NCBI RefSeq assembly: GCF_000729995.1
Contig: NZ_JNFG01000204.1
Coordinates: 1 to 64,000 of the forward strand
Source: Caballeronia sordidicola
GTDB taxonomy: Bacteria > Pseudomonadota > Gammaproteobacteria > Burkholderiales > Burkholderiaceae
Direction: 5' to 3'
Length of the DNA stretch: 64,000 nt
Positions 30,722-40,407 of the stretch are shown here, piece after piece (the first letter of the stretch is position 1; each line of letters opens with the position of its first letter). Below the pieces are notes generated by a model. That model made no database searches. It worked only from the letters and a program-made list of their open reading frames with translations, and was not told where the DNA came from. Made by a program: the position numbers and the translations under genes.

Positions 30722-31810
30722 GTGCCTTCCACACTCCTGAACGACACTTTCCTGCGCGCGCTGCAGCGCCAGCCCACCGACTACACGCCGATCTGGCTGA
30801 TGCGTCAGGCGGGCCGCTACCTGCCCGAGTACAACGCCACGCGTTCGCGCGCCGGTAGCTTCCTGGGGCTTGCCACGAATCCTGACTATGCTACGGAAGT
30901 CACGCTTCAGCCGCTGGAGCGCTTCCCGCTCGATGCCGCTATCCTGTTCTCGGACATCCTGACCATCCCCGACGCCATGGGCCTCGGCCTGAATTTCGTC
31001 CAGGGCGAAGGGCCGCGATTCGAGCGCACGGTCCGCACGGAAGAGGACGTCGCGAAGCTGCACGTGCCGGATATCGACGCCACGCTGCGCTATGTGACCG
31101 ACGCGGTATCGCAAATCCGCCGGGCGCTGACCGATGCGCAAGGCCGCCAGAAAGTGCCGCTGATCGGCTTCTCAGGCAGCCCCTGGACGCTCGCGTGCTA
31201 CATGGTCGAAGGTGGCGGGTCGCCCGATCACCATACGGTCAAGGCCATGGCCTACACGCGGCCGGACCTGATGCATCGAATCCTCGATATCAACGCGCAG
31301 GCGGTCGTCGCTTATCTGAACGCGCAGATCGAAGCGGGCGCGCAAGCCGTGATGATCTTCGATACCTGGGGCGGTGCGCTGGCCGACGGCGCCTATCAAC
31401 GCTTCTCGCTCGACTACATCGCGAAGGTGGTCGCGGGATTGAAGCGCGAACACGACGGCGTCAAGGTCCCGGTCATCACGTTCACGAAGGGCGGCGGCTT
31501 GTGGCTGGAACAGATCGCGGCAATCGGCGTGGACGCGGTCGGCCTCGACTGGACCGTGAACCTGCGACAGGCGCGCGAAAAAGTGGGCGATCGGGTGGCG
31601 CTCCAGGGCAACATCGATCCGGCGGTGCTGTTTGCGTCGCCGGCCGTGATTCGTACCGAAGCGCGCGCCGTGCTCGACAGCTTCGGAAATTTCCCCGGCC
31701 ATGTCTTCAACCTCGGCCACGGCATTTCGCAGTTCACGCGTCCGGAGAACGTGGCGGAACTGGTCGATGAAGTGCATCGTCACAGCCGCGCCATTCGCGC
31801 AAAGAACTGA
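30722..31810 (+). CDS. hemE: Uroporphyrinogen decarboxylase
   Basis: Cytosolic haem-pathway enzyme, 362 aa, that decarboxylates uroporphyrinogen III to coproporphyrinogen III. The N-terminal signature [13 protein letters not shown] and the second signature [19 protein letters not shown] are intact, as are the [16 protein letters not shown] segment and C-terminal NLGHGI. The GTG at 30722 aligns with the family start ([13 protein letters not shown]); a TTG at 30701 is less likely. It diverges from the PheC-like gene. Confidence 0.96.
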   Translation: MPSTLLNDTFLRALQRQPTDYTPIWLMRQAGRYLPEYNATRSRAGSFLGLATNPDYATEVTLQPLERFPLDAAILFSDILTIPDAMGLGLNFVQGEGPRFERTVRTEEDVAKLHVPDIDATLRYVTDAVSQIRRALTDAQGRQKVPLIGFSGSPWTLACYMVEGGGSPDHHTVKAMAYTRPDLMHRILDINAQAVVAYLNAQIEAGAQAVMIFDTWGGALADGAYQRFSLDYIAKVVAGLKREHDGVKVPVITFTKGGGLWLEQIAAIGVDAVGLDWTVNLRQAREKVGDRVALQGNIDPAVLFASPAVIRTEARAVLDSFGNFPGHVFNLGHGISQFTRPENVAELVDEVHRHSRAIRAKN

Positions 31811-32262
31811 AGTTTGGTCAAAAAAGATTGCTGCGCTGCGTCATGAAAAGCTCACGTCAAACGTTTTCGTGGTCAGACAAAAGCGCCTCGAAATGCCCGC
31901 AGCTTGGCCGTTCGGCCAATGTCAAGAGTTGACTTATGCACATTTTGTTCGTTGCGGCGCGCCATGTTCAAATCAGACCTAAGCGCTACTCAGAAGGCAT
32001 GTTGTGTGTCCTCAAATACATGATTAATAAGAGAAATTTGAGAGCAACCCGAAATGTGGGCTACCGCACACAACGAGTGAGATCGCCACTTTTTGTCCCT
32101 GTCAATCAAAGTTCTCAACAAAGTTATCCACAGGCCTGTGGAAAGCTTCGAAATCTCAAAATTAATCCACAGCTTAGCGGCGATTGTGATGTTTTACTTT
32201 AACTCTGTCCCGCGCAGCCGCATGTTCCGGTGGAACGGTCGCGCCGGCGTGGCTTGCGGCGG
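31811..32262. other. Intergenic region hemE-priA
   Basis: About 450 bp with no credible gene. A small hairpin TTGGCC-GTTC-GGCCAA lies at 31904-31919 without a T run. An AT-rich stretch is near 32010-32040, and DnaA-box-like sequences cluster at 32124-32171 just upstream of priA. Confidence 0.55.
32124..32171. promoter_or_regulatory. Cluster of DnaA-box-like sites upstream of priA
   Basis: TTATCCACA at 32124-32132 is a perfect DnaA box. An inverted, two-mismatch copy lies at 32137-32145 and a one-mismatch copy TAATCCACA at 32163-32171. The first two form the palindrome CCACAGGCCTGTGG at 32128-32141. They may regulate priA or titrate DnaA; no function is proven. Confidence 0.55.
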
Positions 32263-34539
32263 GTGCGTCAATTGAGCGTCTTCGTCCGGGTCGCGCTGGA
32301 CCATCCTCTGCCGACGCTTTTCGACTATCGATACGACCTGGCTCCCACGCCGCTGCCCGGCATGCTGGTACGAATTCCATTCGGAAGACGCGACGCGGTC
32401 GGCCTGATTTGCGAAGTGACGGGTCACACCGACGTGCCGCCGGACAAGTTGCGCGACGTGGCCGCGATTTGCAGCACACTCGCGCCACTCGCCGATGAAT
32501 GGCGCGCGCTGACGCTGTTCGCGGCCGAGTATTACCAGCGAGGTCTGGGCGAAGTGGCGTTGCCCGCGCTGCCGCAGGTGCTGCGCGACGCCTCGCGCTG
32601 GGCGAAATTGCTGGCGCCGGAGGAGCGGTATCGGCTGATGCCGGAAGGGCGCGCGAGTTTGCCCGATGCGTTGCCGCCACGCGCCACCGCGCTGCGCCGT
32701 CTCGCCGATGCCCTCGCCGCCAATCCCACGTTGCCCGCCGCCGAGGCTCGCGCGCTGCATCCGAAAGCGCGTGCAACGCTCGATGAGTGGCAAACGCGTG
32801 GATGGGTAGCGCTGGAAACCGGCGATGTGCCGGAGCCGGACATCGCGCTCGCGCCCGCGGTCGAAAAGGCCGCGCTGCACGCGCATGACGCGCTTTTGCC
32901 GCAATTGACCGCCGAGCAATCCGATGCCGTCGATGCGATAACCGGCGCGGACGGTTTCGCTGCGTTCCTGCTGCACGGCGTGACCGGGAGCGGCAAAACA
33001 GAGGTCTATCTCCACGCACTGGCCGATTTGCTCGGTTCGCGCCCCGACGCGCAAGCGCTCGTGCTCGTCCCGGAAATCAATCTCACGCCACAATTCGAAG
33101 CCGCGTTCCGCACGCGTTTCGCGGCGCTCCCGGAGGGCGCCATCGTGACGATGCATAGCGGGCTGGCCGAAGGCGAACGCGCTCGCAACTGGCTCGCGGC
33201 GCACACGGGCCGTGCGCGGCTCGTGCTGGGGACGCGGCTGGCGATCCTGGCGTCGTTGCCGAAGCTGGCGCTGATTGTTGTCGATGAAGAACACGATCCC
33301 GCCTACAAGCAGCAGGAAGGCTTGCGCTATTCGGCGCGTGATCTCGCGGTTTATCGCGCGAACAAACTGGAGATTCCTGTGGTGCTCGGGTCGGCGACGC
33401 CATCGCTCGAAAGCTGGTGGCAGGCTGAGCAGGGGCGATACACCAAGCTCACACTCACTCGTCGGGCCGTGGCGACCGCGGTTTTGCCGAGCGTCCGGCT
33501 GATCGACCTGGAAGAGGAACGGCAGCGCGGACGGGCGTCGGTGGAGGGGTTGTCGGGACCGCTCATCGCCGCGATGAAAACGCGCCTCGAACGCGGCGAG
33601 CAAAGCCTCGTATTCCTCAACCGCCGCGGATACGCCCCCATCCTTTCGTGTGACGCGTGCGGCTGGGTCGCCGGCTGCCCGCGATGCAGCGCGTACGTAG
33701 TGCTTCATAAGCCCGAGCGCGCGTTGCGTTGCCACCATTGCGGCTGGGAATCGCGAATTCCCAAGTCCTGCCCGGACTGCGGCAACGTGGATATCGCGCC
33801 GATGGGCCGCGGCACGCAGCGCGTGGAAGAAACGCTGGCGACGGCTGTGCCCGGGGCGAGGGTTTTACGTATCGATGCCGACAGCACGCGGCGCAAGGGC
33901 AGCGCACAAGCCCTTTTCTCCGATGTCCACGCCGGCGAGGTCGATATCCTCGTTGGCACGCAGATGATCGCAAAGGGGCACGACTTTCAGCGCGTGACGC
34001 TGGTCGGCGTGCTCAACGCCGATACGGCGCTTTTTTCCCACGATTTCCGGGCGAGCGAGCGGCTGTTTGCCCAGTTGATGCAGGTTAGCGGTCGGGCGGG
34101 GCGCGCAGGATTGCCGGGTGAAGTGATGATCCAGACGCGCTATGCGCGGCACGCGCTTTATCACGCGCTGGCACGGCACGACTACGTTGGGTTTGCCAAT
34201 TCCACGCTGGCCGAGCGCCGCGACGCGCATTTGCCGCCGTTCGTCTACCAAGCAATGCTTCGCGCCGAAGGGCGCACGCTCGAGGCTGCGCTAGACTTTC
34301 TGGGCGCTGCGGCAGCAGAGTTCGCCGCGCTGGCCGGCGCGGAACGCGTGACCGTCTACGACGCGGTGCCGTTGACTATCGTGAAGGTGTTTAACGTGCA
34401 CCGCGCGCAGTTGTTGCTGGAATGTGCGTCGCGGGCCGTGTTGCAGAATGCGCTGCGGGCCTGGCAGCCGGCATTGCGCAGTCTCAAGGTAAAAGGCGTG
34501 ATTCGATGGAACGTCGAGGTCGATCCGCTGGATATTTAA
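32263..34539 (+). CDS. priA: Primosomal replication-restart helicase PriA
   Basis: Superfamily 2 3'-5' DNA helicase, 758 aa, that recognises stalled forks and reloads the replisome. The N-terminal 3'-DNA-binding domain starts SVFVRVALDHPLPTLFDY. Walker A is GVTGSGKTE near residue 245, Walker B/DEAH is VVDEEHD, and the zinc-binding cysteines are CDACGW, CPRCSA, CHHCGW and CPDCG. GRAGRAGLPGEV is motif VI. The exact start is uncertain: GTG 32263, TTG 32272 and GTG 32230 are all in frame. Confidence 0.95.
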   Translation: MRQLSVFVRVALDHPLPTLFDYRYDLAPTPLPGMLVRIPFGRRDAVGLICEVTGHTDVPPDKLRDVAAICSTLAPLADEWRALTLFAAEYYQRGLGEVALPALPQVLRDASRWAKLLAPEERYRLMPEGRASLPDALPPRATALRRLADALAANPTLPAAEARALHPKARATLDEWQTRGWVALETGDVPEPDIALAPAVEKAALHAHDALLPQLTAEQSDAVDAITGADGFAAFLLHGVTGSGKTEVYLHALADLLGSRPDAQALVLVPEINLTPQFEAAFRTRFAALPEGAIVTMHSGLAEGERARNWLAAHTGRARLVLGTRLAILASLPKLALIVVDEEHDPAYKQQEGLRYSARDLAVYRANKLEIPVVLGSATPSLESWWQAEQGRYTKLTLTRRAVATAVLPSVRLIDLEEERQRGRASVEGLSGPLIAAMKTRLERGEQSLVFLNRRGYAPILSCDACGWVAGCPRCSAYVVLHKPERALRCHHCGWESRIPKSCPDCGNVDIAPMGRGTQRVEETLATAVPGARVLRIDADSTRRKGSAQALFSDVHAGEVDILVGTQMIAKGHDFQRVTLVGVLNADTALFSHDFRASERLFAQLMQVSGRAGRAGLPGEVMIQTRYARHALYHALARHDYVGFANSTLAERRDAHLPPFVYQAMLRAEGRTLEAALDFLGAAAAEFAALAGAERVTVYDAVPLTIVKVFNVHRAQLLLECASRAVLQNALRAWQPALRSLKVKGVIRWNVEVDPLDI

Positions 34540-34563
34540 GGCCGAACGCGCTGATTGACCCGT

Positions 34564-34749
34564 TTAGCTATTGCGGGGGTCTGAGCTTCGCACGCGCGCA
34601 ACCGTCATCCCGCCAACGCTCAAGTCACTCCCATTGTCTCGGCTGTCGCTCTCCGGACGCTCGACGTGCGGATGCGCGCCGCGGATGAAAAACACCACGC
34701 ACAGCGCAGTCATCGCCCAAATACTGCAAAAAATCATCCAGGTGCTCAT
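34564..34749 (-). CDS. Small single-span membrane protein, unknown function
   Basis: 61 aa. MSTWMIFCSIWAMTALCVVFF forms one hydrophobic helix, followed by a polar tail with GAHPHVERPESDSRDN. It is preceded on the minus strand by a strong Shine-Dalgarno (GGGGAGAAGAGAAC-ATG), the main reason to believe it. It is antisense to nothing and convergent with priA. I do not recognise a family. Confidence 0.55.
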   Translation of the reverse strand: MSTWMIFCSIWAMTALCVVFFIRGAHPHVERPESDSRDNGSDLSVGGMTVARVRSSDPRNS

Positions 34750-35066
34750 GTTCTCTTCTCCCCGAAACCGCGCGGCTGAATTGTAAGACGGCCGCAGAGT
34801 TTCATCGCTGAATTGGCCGTACTAGTTCTTATCGGCAGCAGGCAGCGATTCAATAGGGCTGACACAAGAATATTTGTCAGACGAGAAATCCTAGAGCGTT
34901 CTCGACCCAAACCGCCATCCACAATTACCCCTAATGCCTTGTTCTCAAAGGATTTTTGAAAGGTGCAACCCATCTTGAAAAGTAGGTTGCACCTTTTTTA
35001 TGAGCGGGTTACGATTCGGCCACTTTTCAAGCTATCGCCGGTTCCGATTCCGGCAAGGACGGATAT
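34750..35066. other. Leader region of putA
   Basis: 317 bp between the small minus-strand gene and putA. It contains the hairpin at 34960-34999 described separately; no other gene or clear promoter was seen. Confidence 0.5.
34960..34999 (+). terminator. Terminator/attenuator hairpin upstream of putA
   Basis: AGGTGCAACC (34961-34970) pairs perfectly with GGTTGCACCT (34985-34994) across a 14-base loop and is followed by TTTTT. It lies 68 bp before the putA start and more than 400 bp after the priA stop, so a leader attenuator is as likely as a priA terminator. Confidence 0.7.
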
Positions 35067-38000
35067 ATGGCTAGCACCACCTTGGGCGTTAAAGTCGACG
35101 ATCTGCTGCGCACCCGCCTGAGAGACGCCGCTACGCGGCTCGAGCGGACCCCGCACTGGCTCATCAAGCAAGCCATCTTCGCGTATCTCGAACGCATCGA
35201 ACATGGACAGTTGCCGCCGGAACTGTCCGGTGCAATCGGTTCGGGCGATACGCTGGAATCCTCGGTGCACGCCGACTCCGAAGAAGACGGCGCGCCGCAT
35301 CCCTTCCTCGATTTCGCCCAGAACGTGCAACCGCAATCGGTACTGCGCGCCGCGATCACGGCTGCGTACCGGCGTCCGGAACCGGAGTGCGTGCCGTTCC
35401 TGATCGGCCAGGCGCGGCTGTCCGGCAGCGTCGCCAGCGAAACGAATTCCATGGCGACGAAACTCGTCGAAGCGCTGCGCAAGAAACAGACGGGCGGCGG
35501 TGTCGAAGGCCTGATCCACGAGTTTTCGCTGTCCAGCCAGGAAGGCGTCGCGCTGATGTGTCTCGCGGAAGCCTTGCTGCGCATTCCCGACCGCGCCACG
35601 CGCGACGCGCTGATCCGCGACAAAGTCAGCAAGGGCGACTGGCGCTCGCACATGGGCCAGGCGCCGTCGCTGTTCGTGAACGCGGCGACGTGGGGCCTGA
35701 TGATCACCGGCAAGCTGGTGACGACGAATAGCGAAGCCGGGTTGTCATCGGCGTTGACGCGCCTGATTGGCCGCGGCGGTGAACCGCTGATCCGCAAGGG
35801 CGTCGATATGGCCATGCGCCTGATGGGCGAGCAATTCGTCACGGGCGAGACGATTTCGGAAGCGCTGGCTAACAGCCGCAAGTTCGAAGCGCGCGGCTTC
35901 CGCTATTCCTACGACATGCTCGGCGAAGCGGCGACGACCGAAGAAGATGCGGTTCGCTATTACGCGTCGTACGAACAGGCGATTCACGCGATCGGCAAGG
36001 CTGCCGGATCGCGCGGCATTTATGAAGGCCCGGGGATTTCCATCAAGTTGTCCGCGCTGCATCCGCGTTACTCGCGCTCGCAGCAGGAACGCACGATGAC
36101 CGAGTTGCTGCCGCGCGTGAAAGCGCTGGCGCTGCTCGCGAGGCGTTACGACATTGGCCTGAACATCGATGCGGAAGAAGCCGACCGGCTGGAAATTTCG
36201 CTCGATCTGCTCGAAGCGCTGTGCTTCGATCCGGAATTGGCCGGCTGGAACGGCATCGGTTTCGTGGTGCAGGCTTATCAAAAGCGCTGCCCGTTTGTTA
36301 TCGATTATTTGATCGATCTGGCACGTCGCAGCCGTCATCGGATTATGGTTCGACTGGTTAAAGGCGCGTACTGGGATTCGGAAATCAAGCGCGCGCAAGT
36401 GGATGGCCTCGAAGGTTATCCGGTCTATACGCGCAAGATTTATACGGACATCTCGTACGTGGCCTGCGCGAAGAAATTGCTCGGCGCGCCCGATGCCGTG
36501 TACCCGCAATTCGCCACGCACAACGCGTTCACGCTGTCGGCGATCTATCACCTTGCCGGGGGGAATTATTACCCCGGGCAGTACGAGTTCCAGTGCCTGC
36601 ACGGCATGGGCGAACCGCTGTACGAAGAAGTCACCGGGCGCGACAAGCTCAACCGGCCGTGTCGCGTGTATGCGCCGGTTGGTACGCACGAAACGCTGCT
36701 CGCGTATCTCGTGCGGCGCTTGCTTGAGAACGGCGCGAATACGTCGTTCGTGAACCGTATCGCCGATAAAACGATTCCGGTCAGCGAGCTTGTACAGGAT
36801 CCTATCGACGAAGCGTCCAAGCTCACGCCGCTCGGTCTGCCGCACGCGAAGATCGCGCTGCCGCGTCAGTTGTTCGGCAGCGAGCGCCTCAATTCGATGG
36901 GCTTCGATCTGTCGAATGAGCATCGGCTGGCGTCGTTGTCGTCGGCATTGCTTGCGAGCGCGAATCATCCTTGGCGCGCGGCTCCGATGCTTGAGGCCGC
37001 TGACGTAGTGGAAGGCGTTGCGCGCGATGTTCGCAACCCCGCCGACTTGCGCGACCTCGTGGGAACAGTGGTTGAAGCGACATCGGAACAAGTGGCATTG
37101 GCTATATCAAACGCCGTCGCCGCCGCGCCGATCTGGCAATCAACGCCCGTCGATGAACGCGCCGATTGCCTCGCCCGCGCAGCCGATCTGCTCGAAGCGC
37201 AGATGCATACGCTGATGGGTCTCGTCGTGCGCGAAGCGGGTAAATCGCTGGCGAATGCGGTGTCGGAGATTCGTGAGGCTATCGATTTCCTGCGTTATTA
37301 CTCGGCGCAGATCCGCAGCGAGTTTTCCAATGATACGCACCGTCCGCTCGGCCCCGTGGTTTGCATCAGCCCATGGAACTTCCCGCTCGCGATCTTCATT
37401 GGACAAGTTGCGGCCGCGCTCGCTGCGGGCAATACGGTGCTCGCAAAGCCGGCCGAACAGACGCCGCTGATCGCCGCGCAAGCCGTGCGCATTCTGCGCG
37501 AAGCCGGCGTGCCGCCGGGCGCGGTGCAAGTGCTGCCGGGCACTGGTGAAACCGTGGGCGCGGCGCTGGTTGCCGATCCGCGCACGCGTGCCGTGATGTT
37601 CACCGGTTCGACGGAAGTCGCCCGCCTGATCAACAAGACTTTGTCCGAACGCCTCGACCCGGATGGCCGGCCGATTCCGCTGATCGCGGAGACGGGTGGG
37701 CAAAACTCGATGATCGTCGATTCATCGGCGTTGGCTGAGCAAGTAGTCGCGGACGTGCTGCAATCGTCCTTCGATTCCGCCGGCCAACGCTGTTCGGCGC
37801 TGCGTGTGTTGTGCCTGCAGGACGACGTCGCGGATCGCACGCTCGAAATGCTCACGGGCGCGATGCGGCAACTCGCGATGGGCAATCCCGACCGCCTTTC
37901 CACTGATGTCGGTCCCGTGATCGATGCCGAAGCGAAGCAAAGCATCGACGCGCACATTGCATCGATGCGCGAGAAGGGCCGCAACGTCGTGCAATTGCCC

Positions 38001-38999
38001 ATGCCCGATGGCTGCGCACAAGGCACATTCGTCCCGCCGACGCTGATCGAACTGGATTCCATCGACGAGTTGAAACGCGAGGTCTTCGGCCCGGTACTTC
38101 ACGTAGTGCGGTATCGCCGGGCGCATCTTGATAAACTGCTCGACCAAATCAAGGCGACGGGTTACGGGCTTACGCTCGGGATCCATACGCGTATCGATGA
38201 AACCATCGCGCATGTGGTCAGCCGGGCGCACGTGGGGAACATCTATGTGAACCGGAACGTGATTGGCGCGGTGGTCGGCGTGCAGCCGTTCGGCGGCGAA
38301 GGTTTGTCGGGCACGGGACCGAAAGCCGGCGGCGCGCTGTATTTGCAGCGGCTGCTTGCCAAGCGGCCCACGGGCTTGCCCAAATCGCTGGAAAGCGCGC
38401 TGATCGTGGATCAAACGGCTGCGAACGAAACGCCGGCCGCGCTGACGGCGTTGCGCGACTGGGCGATTGCCGAGCGTGATCCGCAAACGGCTGCGCGTTG
38501 CGACGGCCATTTGCAGCACGTGATGGCCGGCGCGACCGCCGTGCTGGCCGGTCCGACCGGCGAGCGCAACACCTACACGCTCGGCGCACGCGGCACGGTG
38601 CTGTGCGTGGCATCGACGGCAAGCGGCGCTCGCGCGCAACTCGCCGCAGCGCTCGCCACAGGCAACAAAGCGCTGTTTTCCGGCGCGGCGGGTGAACAAC
38701 TCGTGGCGGCGTTGCCGGCGTCGATCAAGCCGTATGCATCGACGCGCAAGAGCACGGATGCGGCCTTCGATGCGGTCTTGTTCGAAGGCGACAGCGACGA
38801 ATTGATGGCGTTGGTGAAGGATGTCGCGAAACGCCCGGGACCGATCGTTTCGGTGCAAGGTGTGCCGGCGGGAGCATTCGCCGACGACGCTCACGACGGC
38901 GAGCAGGAATACGCGCTCGAACGGTTGCTGACGGAACGCTCGGTGAGCGTGAACACGGCGGCCGCGGGCGGCAATGCGAATTTGATGACGATCGGCTGA
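35067..38999 (+). CDS. putA: Trifunctional PutA: proline dehydrogenase / P5C dehydrogenase / repressor
   Basis: 1310 aa. Oxidises proline to glutamate in two steps at the inner membrane and, in its reduced/apo state, represses transcription. Residues 1-50 are a ribbon-helix-helix DNA-binding domain (TTLGVKVDDLLRTRLRDAA). The FAD proline dehydrogenase barrel shows MVRLVKGAYWDSEIKRAQ and FATHNAFTLSAI. The aldehyde dehydrogenase has PWNFPLAIF, FTGSTEVARL, the general base in AETGGQN and the catalytic cysteine in SAGQRCSALR. A C-terminal ALDH-like domain completes a long-type PutA. The RHH domain suggests autoregulation of its own leader. Confidence 0.96.
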   Translation: MASTTLGVKVDDLLRTRLRDAATRLERTPHWLIKQAIFAYLERIEHGQLPPELSGAIGSGDTLESSVHADSEEDGAPHPFLDFAQNVQPQSVLRAAITAAYRRPEPECVPFLIGQARLSGSVASETNSMATKLVEALRKKQTGGGVEGLIHEFSLSSQEGVALMCLAEALLRIPDRATRDALIRDKVSKGDWRSHMGQAPSLFVNAATWGLMITGKLVTTNSEAGLSSALTRLIGRGGEPLIRKGVDMAMRLMGEQFVTGETISEALANSRKFEARGFRYSYDMLGEAATTEEDAVRYYASYEQAIHAIGKAAGSRGIYEGPGISIKLSALHPRYSRSQQERTMTELLPRVKALALLARRYDIGLNIDAEEADRLEISLDLLEALCFDPELAGWNGIGFVVQAYQKRCPFVIDYLIDLARRSRHRIMVRLVKGAYWDSEIKRAQVDGLEGYPVYTRKIYTDISYVACAKKLLGAPDAVYPQFATHNAFTLSAIYHLAGGNYYPGQYEFQCLHGMGEPLYEEVTGRDKLNRPCRVYAPVGTHETLLAYLVRRLLENGANTSFVNRIADKTIPVSELVQDPIDEASKLTPLGLPHAKIALPRQLFGSERLNSMGFDLSNEHRLASLSSALLASANHPWRAAPMLEAADVVEGVARDVRNPADLRDLVGTVVEATSEQVALAISNAVAAAPIWQSTPVDERADCLARAADLLEAQMHTLMGLVVREAGKSLANAVSEIREAIDFLRYYSAQIRSEFSNDTHRPLGPVVCISPWNFPLAIFIGQVAAALAAGNTVLAKPAEQTPLIAAQAVRILREAGVPPGAVQVLPGTGETVGAALVADPRTRAVMFTGSTEVARLINKTLSERLDPDGRPIPLIAETGGQNSMIVDSSALAEQVVADVLQSSFDSAGQRCSALRVLCLQDDVADRTLEMLTGAMRQLAMGNPDRLSTDVGPVIDAEAKQSIDAHIASMREKGRNVVQLPMPDGCAQGTFVPPTLIELDSIDELKREVFGPVLHVVRYRRAHLDKLLDQIKATGYGLTLGIHTRIDETIAHVVSRAHVGNIYVNRNVIGAVVGVQPFGGEGLSGTGPKAGGALYLQRLLAKRPTGLPKSLESALIVDQTAANETPAALTALRDWAIAERDPQTAARCDGHLQHVMAGATAVLAGPTGERNTYTLGARGTVLCVASTASGARAQLAAALATGNKALFSGAAGEQLVAALPASIKPYASTRKSTDAAFDAVLFEGDSDELMALVKDVAKRPGPIVSVQGVPAGAFADDAHDGEQEYALERLLTERSVSVNTAAAGGNANLMTIG

Positions 39000-39093
39000 G
39001 CTGTATTCAGCACGGCGGATTGGCTCAAACAAACGGCAGCAAGCACGGCGATCCCGGCACACGCTGCCACTTACATGGGAATCAGGAGAGTTT

Positions 39094-40242
39094 ATGGATT
39101 ACACGATGAAGAAGCTGGCAGCAGCAATGCTGGTCGCCGGTCTGTCGGTTGCTGCAACAGCTCAGGCTCAAACCGCTGAAGACGTGAAGGTAGGATTCGC
39201 CGGCCCGATGACCGGCGCGCAAGCGCACTACGGCAAGGATTTCCAGAACGGCGTGGTGCTCGCGGTTGAAGATTTCAACGCGACCAAGCCCGTGATCGGC
39301 GGCAAGCCGATTCGCATCGTGCTCGATTCCGCTGATGACCAGGCCGACCCGCGCACCGGCACGACCGTCGCTCAAAAACTTGTCGATGACAACGTCAAGG
39401 GCATGCTCGGTCACTTCAATTCGGGCACGACGATCCCCGCTTCGCGCATCTACGCGAACGCCGGCATTCCCGAAATCGCGATGGCAACCGCGCCGGAATA
39501 CACGACACAAGGTTACAAGACCGCATTCCGCATGATGACCTCCGATACGCAGCAAGGTTCGGTGGCCGGCGAGTTCGCGGTGAAGACGTTGAAGATGAAG
39601 AAGATTGCGATTGTCGATGACCGCACGGCTTATGGCCAAGGTCTCGCCGACCAGTTCGAGAAGGCCGCGAAGGCATCGGGCGCGACGATCGTGGATCGGG
39701 AATACGCCAACGACAAGGCTGTCGACTTCAAGGCAATCCTGACCAAGCTCAAGTCGATGAATCCGGACCTCGTGTACTACGGCGGCGCCGATTCGCAAGC
39801 TGGGCCGATGGTCAAGCAGATGAAGACGCTGGGCCTGCGCGCGCCGTTGATGGCGGGCGAAATGGTCAAGACCGACACGTTCCTGAAGATCGCCGGCACT
39901 GCGGCCGACGGCACGGTGGCATCGCTGGCTGGTTTGCCGCTCGATGAAATGCCGGGCGGCGCGGCTTACGTCGCGAAGTACAAGGCGCGCTTCAACGAAG
40001 ACGTGCAAACGTACTCGCCGTACGCGTACGACGGCGCAATGGCCATGTTCACCGCGATGAAGACCGCGAACTCGACCGATCCGGCGAAGTACTTGCCGTT
40101 GCTCGCTAAGACCGACATGCCGGGCGTGACGTCGAAGCAACTCGCGTATGACTCGAAGGGCGATCTGAAGAACGGCGGCATCACGCTGTACAAGGTTGTT
40201 GATGGTAAGTGGGCGACGCTGCAAAGCGTGGGTGGGAAGTAA
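39094..40242 (+). CDS. Liv-type amino-acid ABC transporter binding protein
   Basis: LivK-family periplasmic binding protein, 382 aa, signal peptide ending ATAQAQ, mature start TAEDVKVGFAGPMTGAQAHYG. The ATG at 39094 follows AGGAGAG at proper spacing; MKKLAAAM at 39106 is the alternative. No permease genes adjoin it, so it probably serves a distant LivHMGF system. Its place right after putA (94 bp) suggests amino-acid uptake linked to catabolism, which is inference. Confidence 0.9.
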   Translation: MDYTMKKLAAAMLVAGLSVAATAQAQTAEDVKVGFAGPMTGAQAHYGKDFQNGVVLAVEDFNATKPVIGGKPIRIVLDSADDQADPRTGTTVAQKLVDDNVKGMLGHFNSGTTIPASRIYANAGIPEIAMATAPEYTTQGYKTAFRMMTSDTQQGSVAGEFAVKTLKMKKIAIVDDRTAYGQGLADQFEKAAKASGATIVDREYANDKAVDFKAILTKLKSMNPDLVYYGGADSQAGPMVKQMKTLGLRAPLMAGEMVKTDTFLKIAGTAADGTVASLAGLPLDEMPGGAAYVAKYKARFNEDVQTYSPYAYDGAMAMFTAMKTANSTDPAKYLPLLAKTDMPGVTSKQLAYDSKGDLKNGGITLYKVVDGKWATLQSVGGK

Positions 40243-40271
40243 GGTTTGGTTTGACGTTGTGAAGGTGTTGC

Positions 40272-40306
40272 AAGCCCCGCATGCGCTCCGCGCTGCGGGG
40301 CTTTTT
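40272..40306 (+). terminator. Rho-independent terminator
   Basis: AAGCCCCGCA (40272-40281) / TGCGGGGCTT (40294-40303) with a 12-base loop and TTTTT tail, closing the binding-protein gene. Confidence 0.88.
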
Positions 40307-40407
40307 CATAGTGGAGGAGCGTTCGAACGCTAGAATGTCTGCAGGACTTTCAACGTCACATGCGAATACACTGTCGCCATCGTCGTGCGAACCGGATCAA
40401 TCACCAG

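Noticed and set aside
32010-32180. DnaA boxes plus AT-rich DNA as the chromosomal origin oriC
   Set aside because: Genes on both sides run in the same direction (atp, hemE, priA, putA all plus), with no strand switch as expected at an origin. The origin is more likely outside the window, to the left of mnmG. The boxes are kept as a regulatory candidate.
32194-33738. 514-codon minus-strand frame opposite priA
   Set aside because: Arginine-rich composition, no motifs, fully antisense to the well-supported priA.
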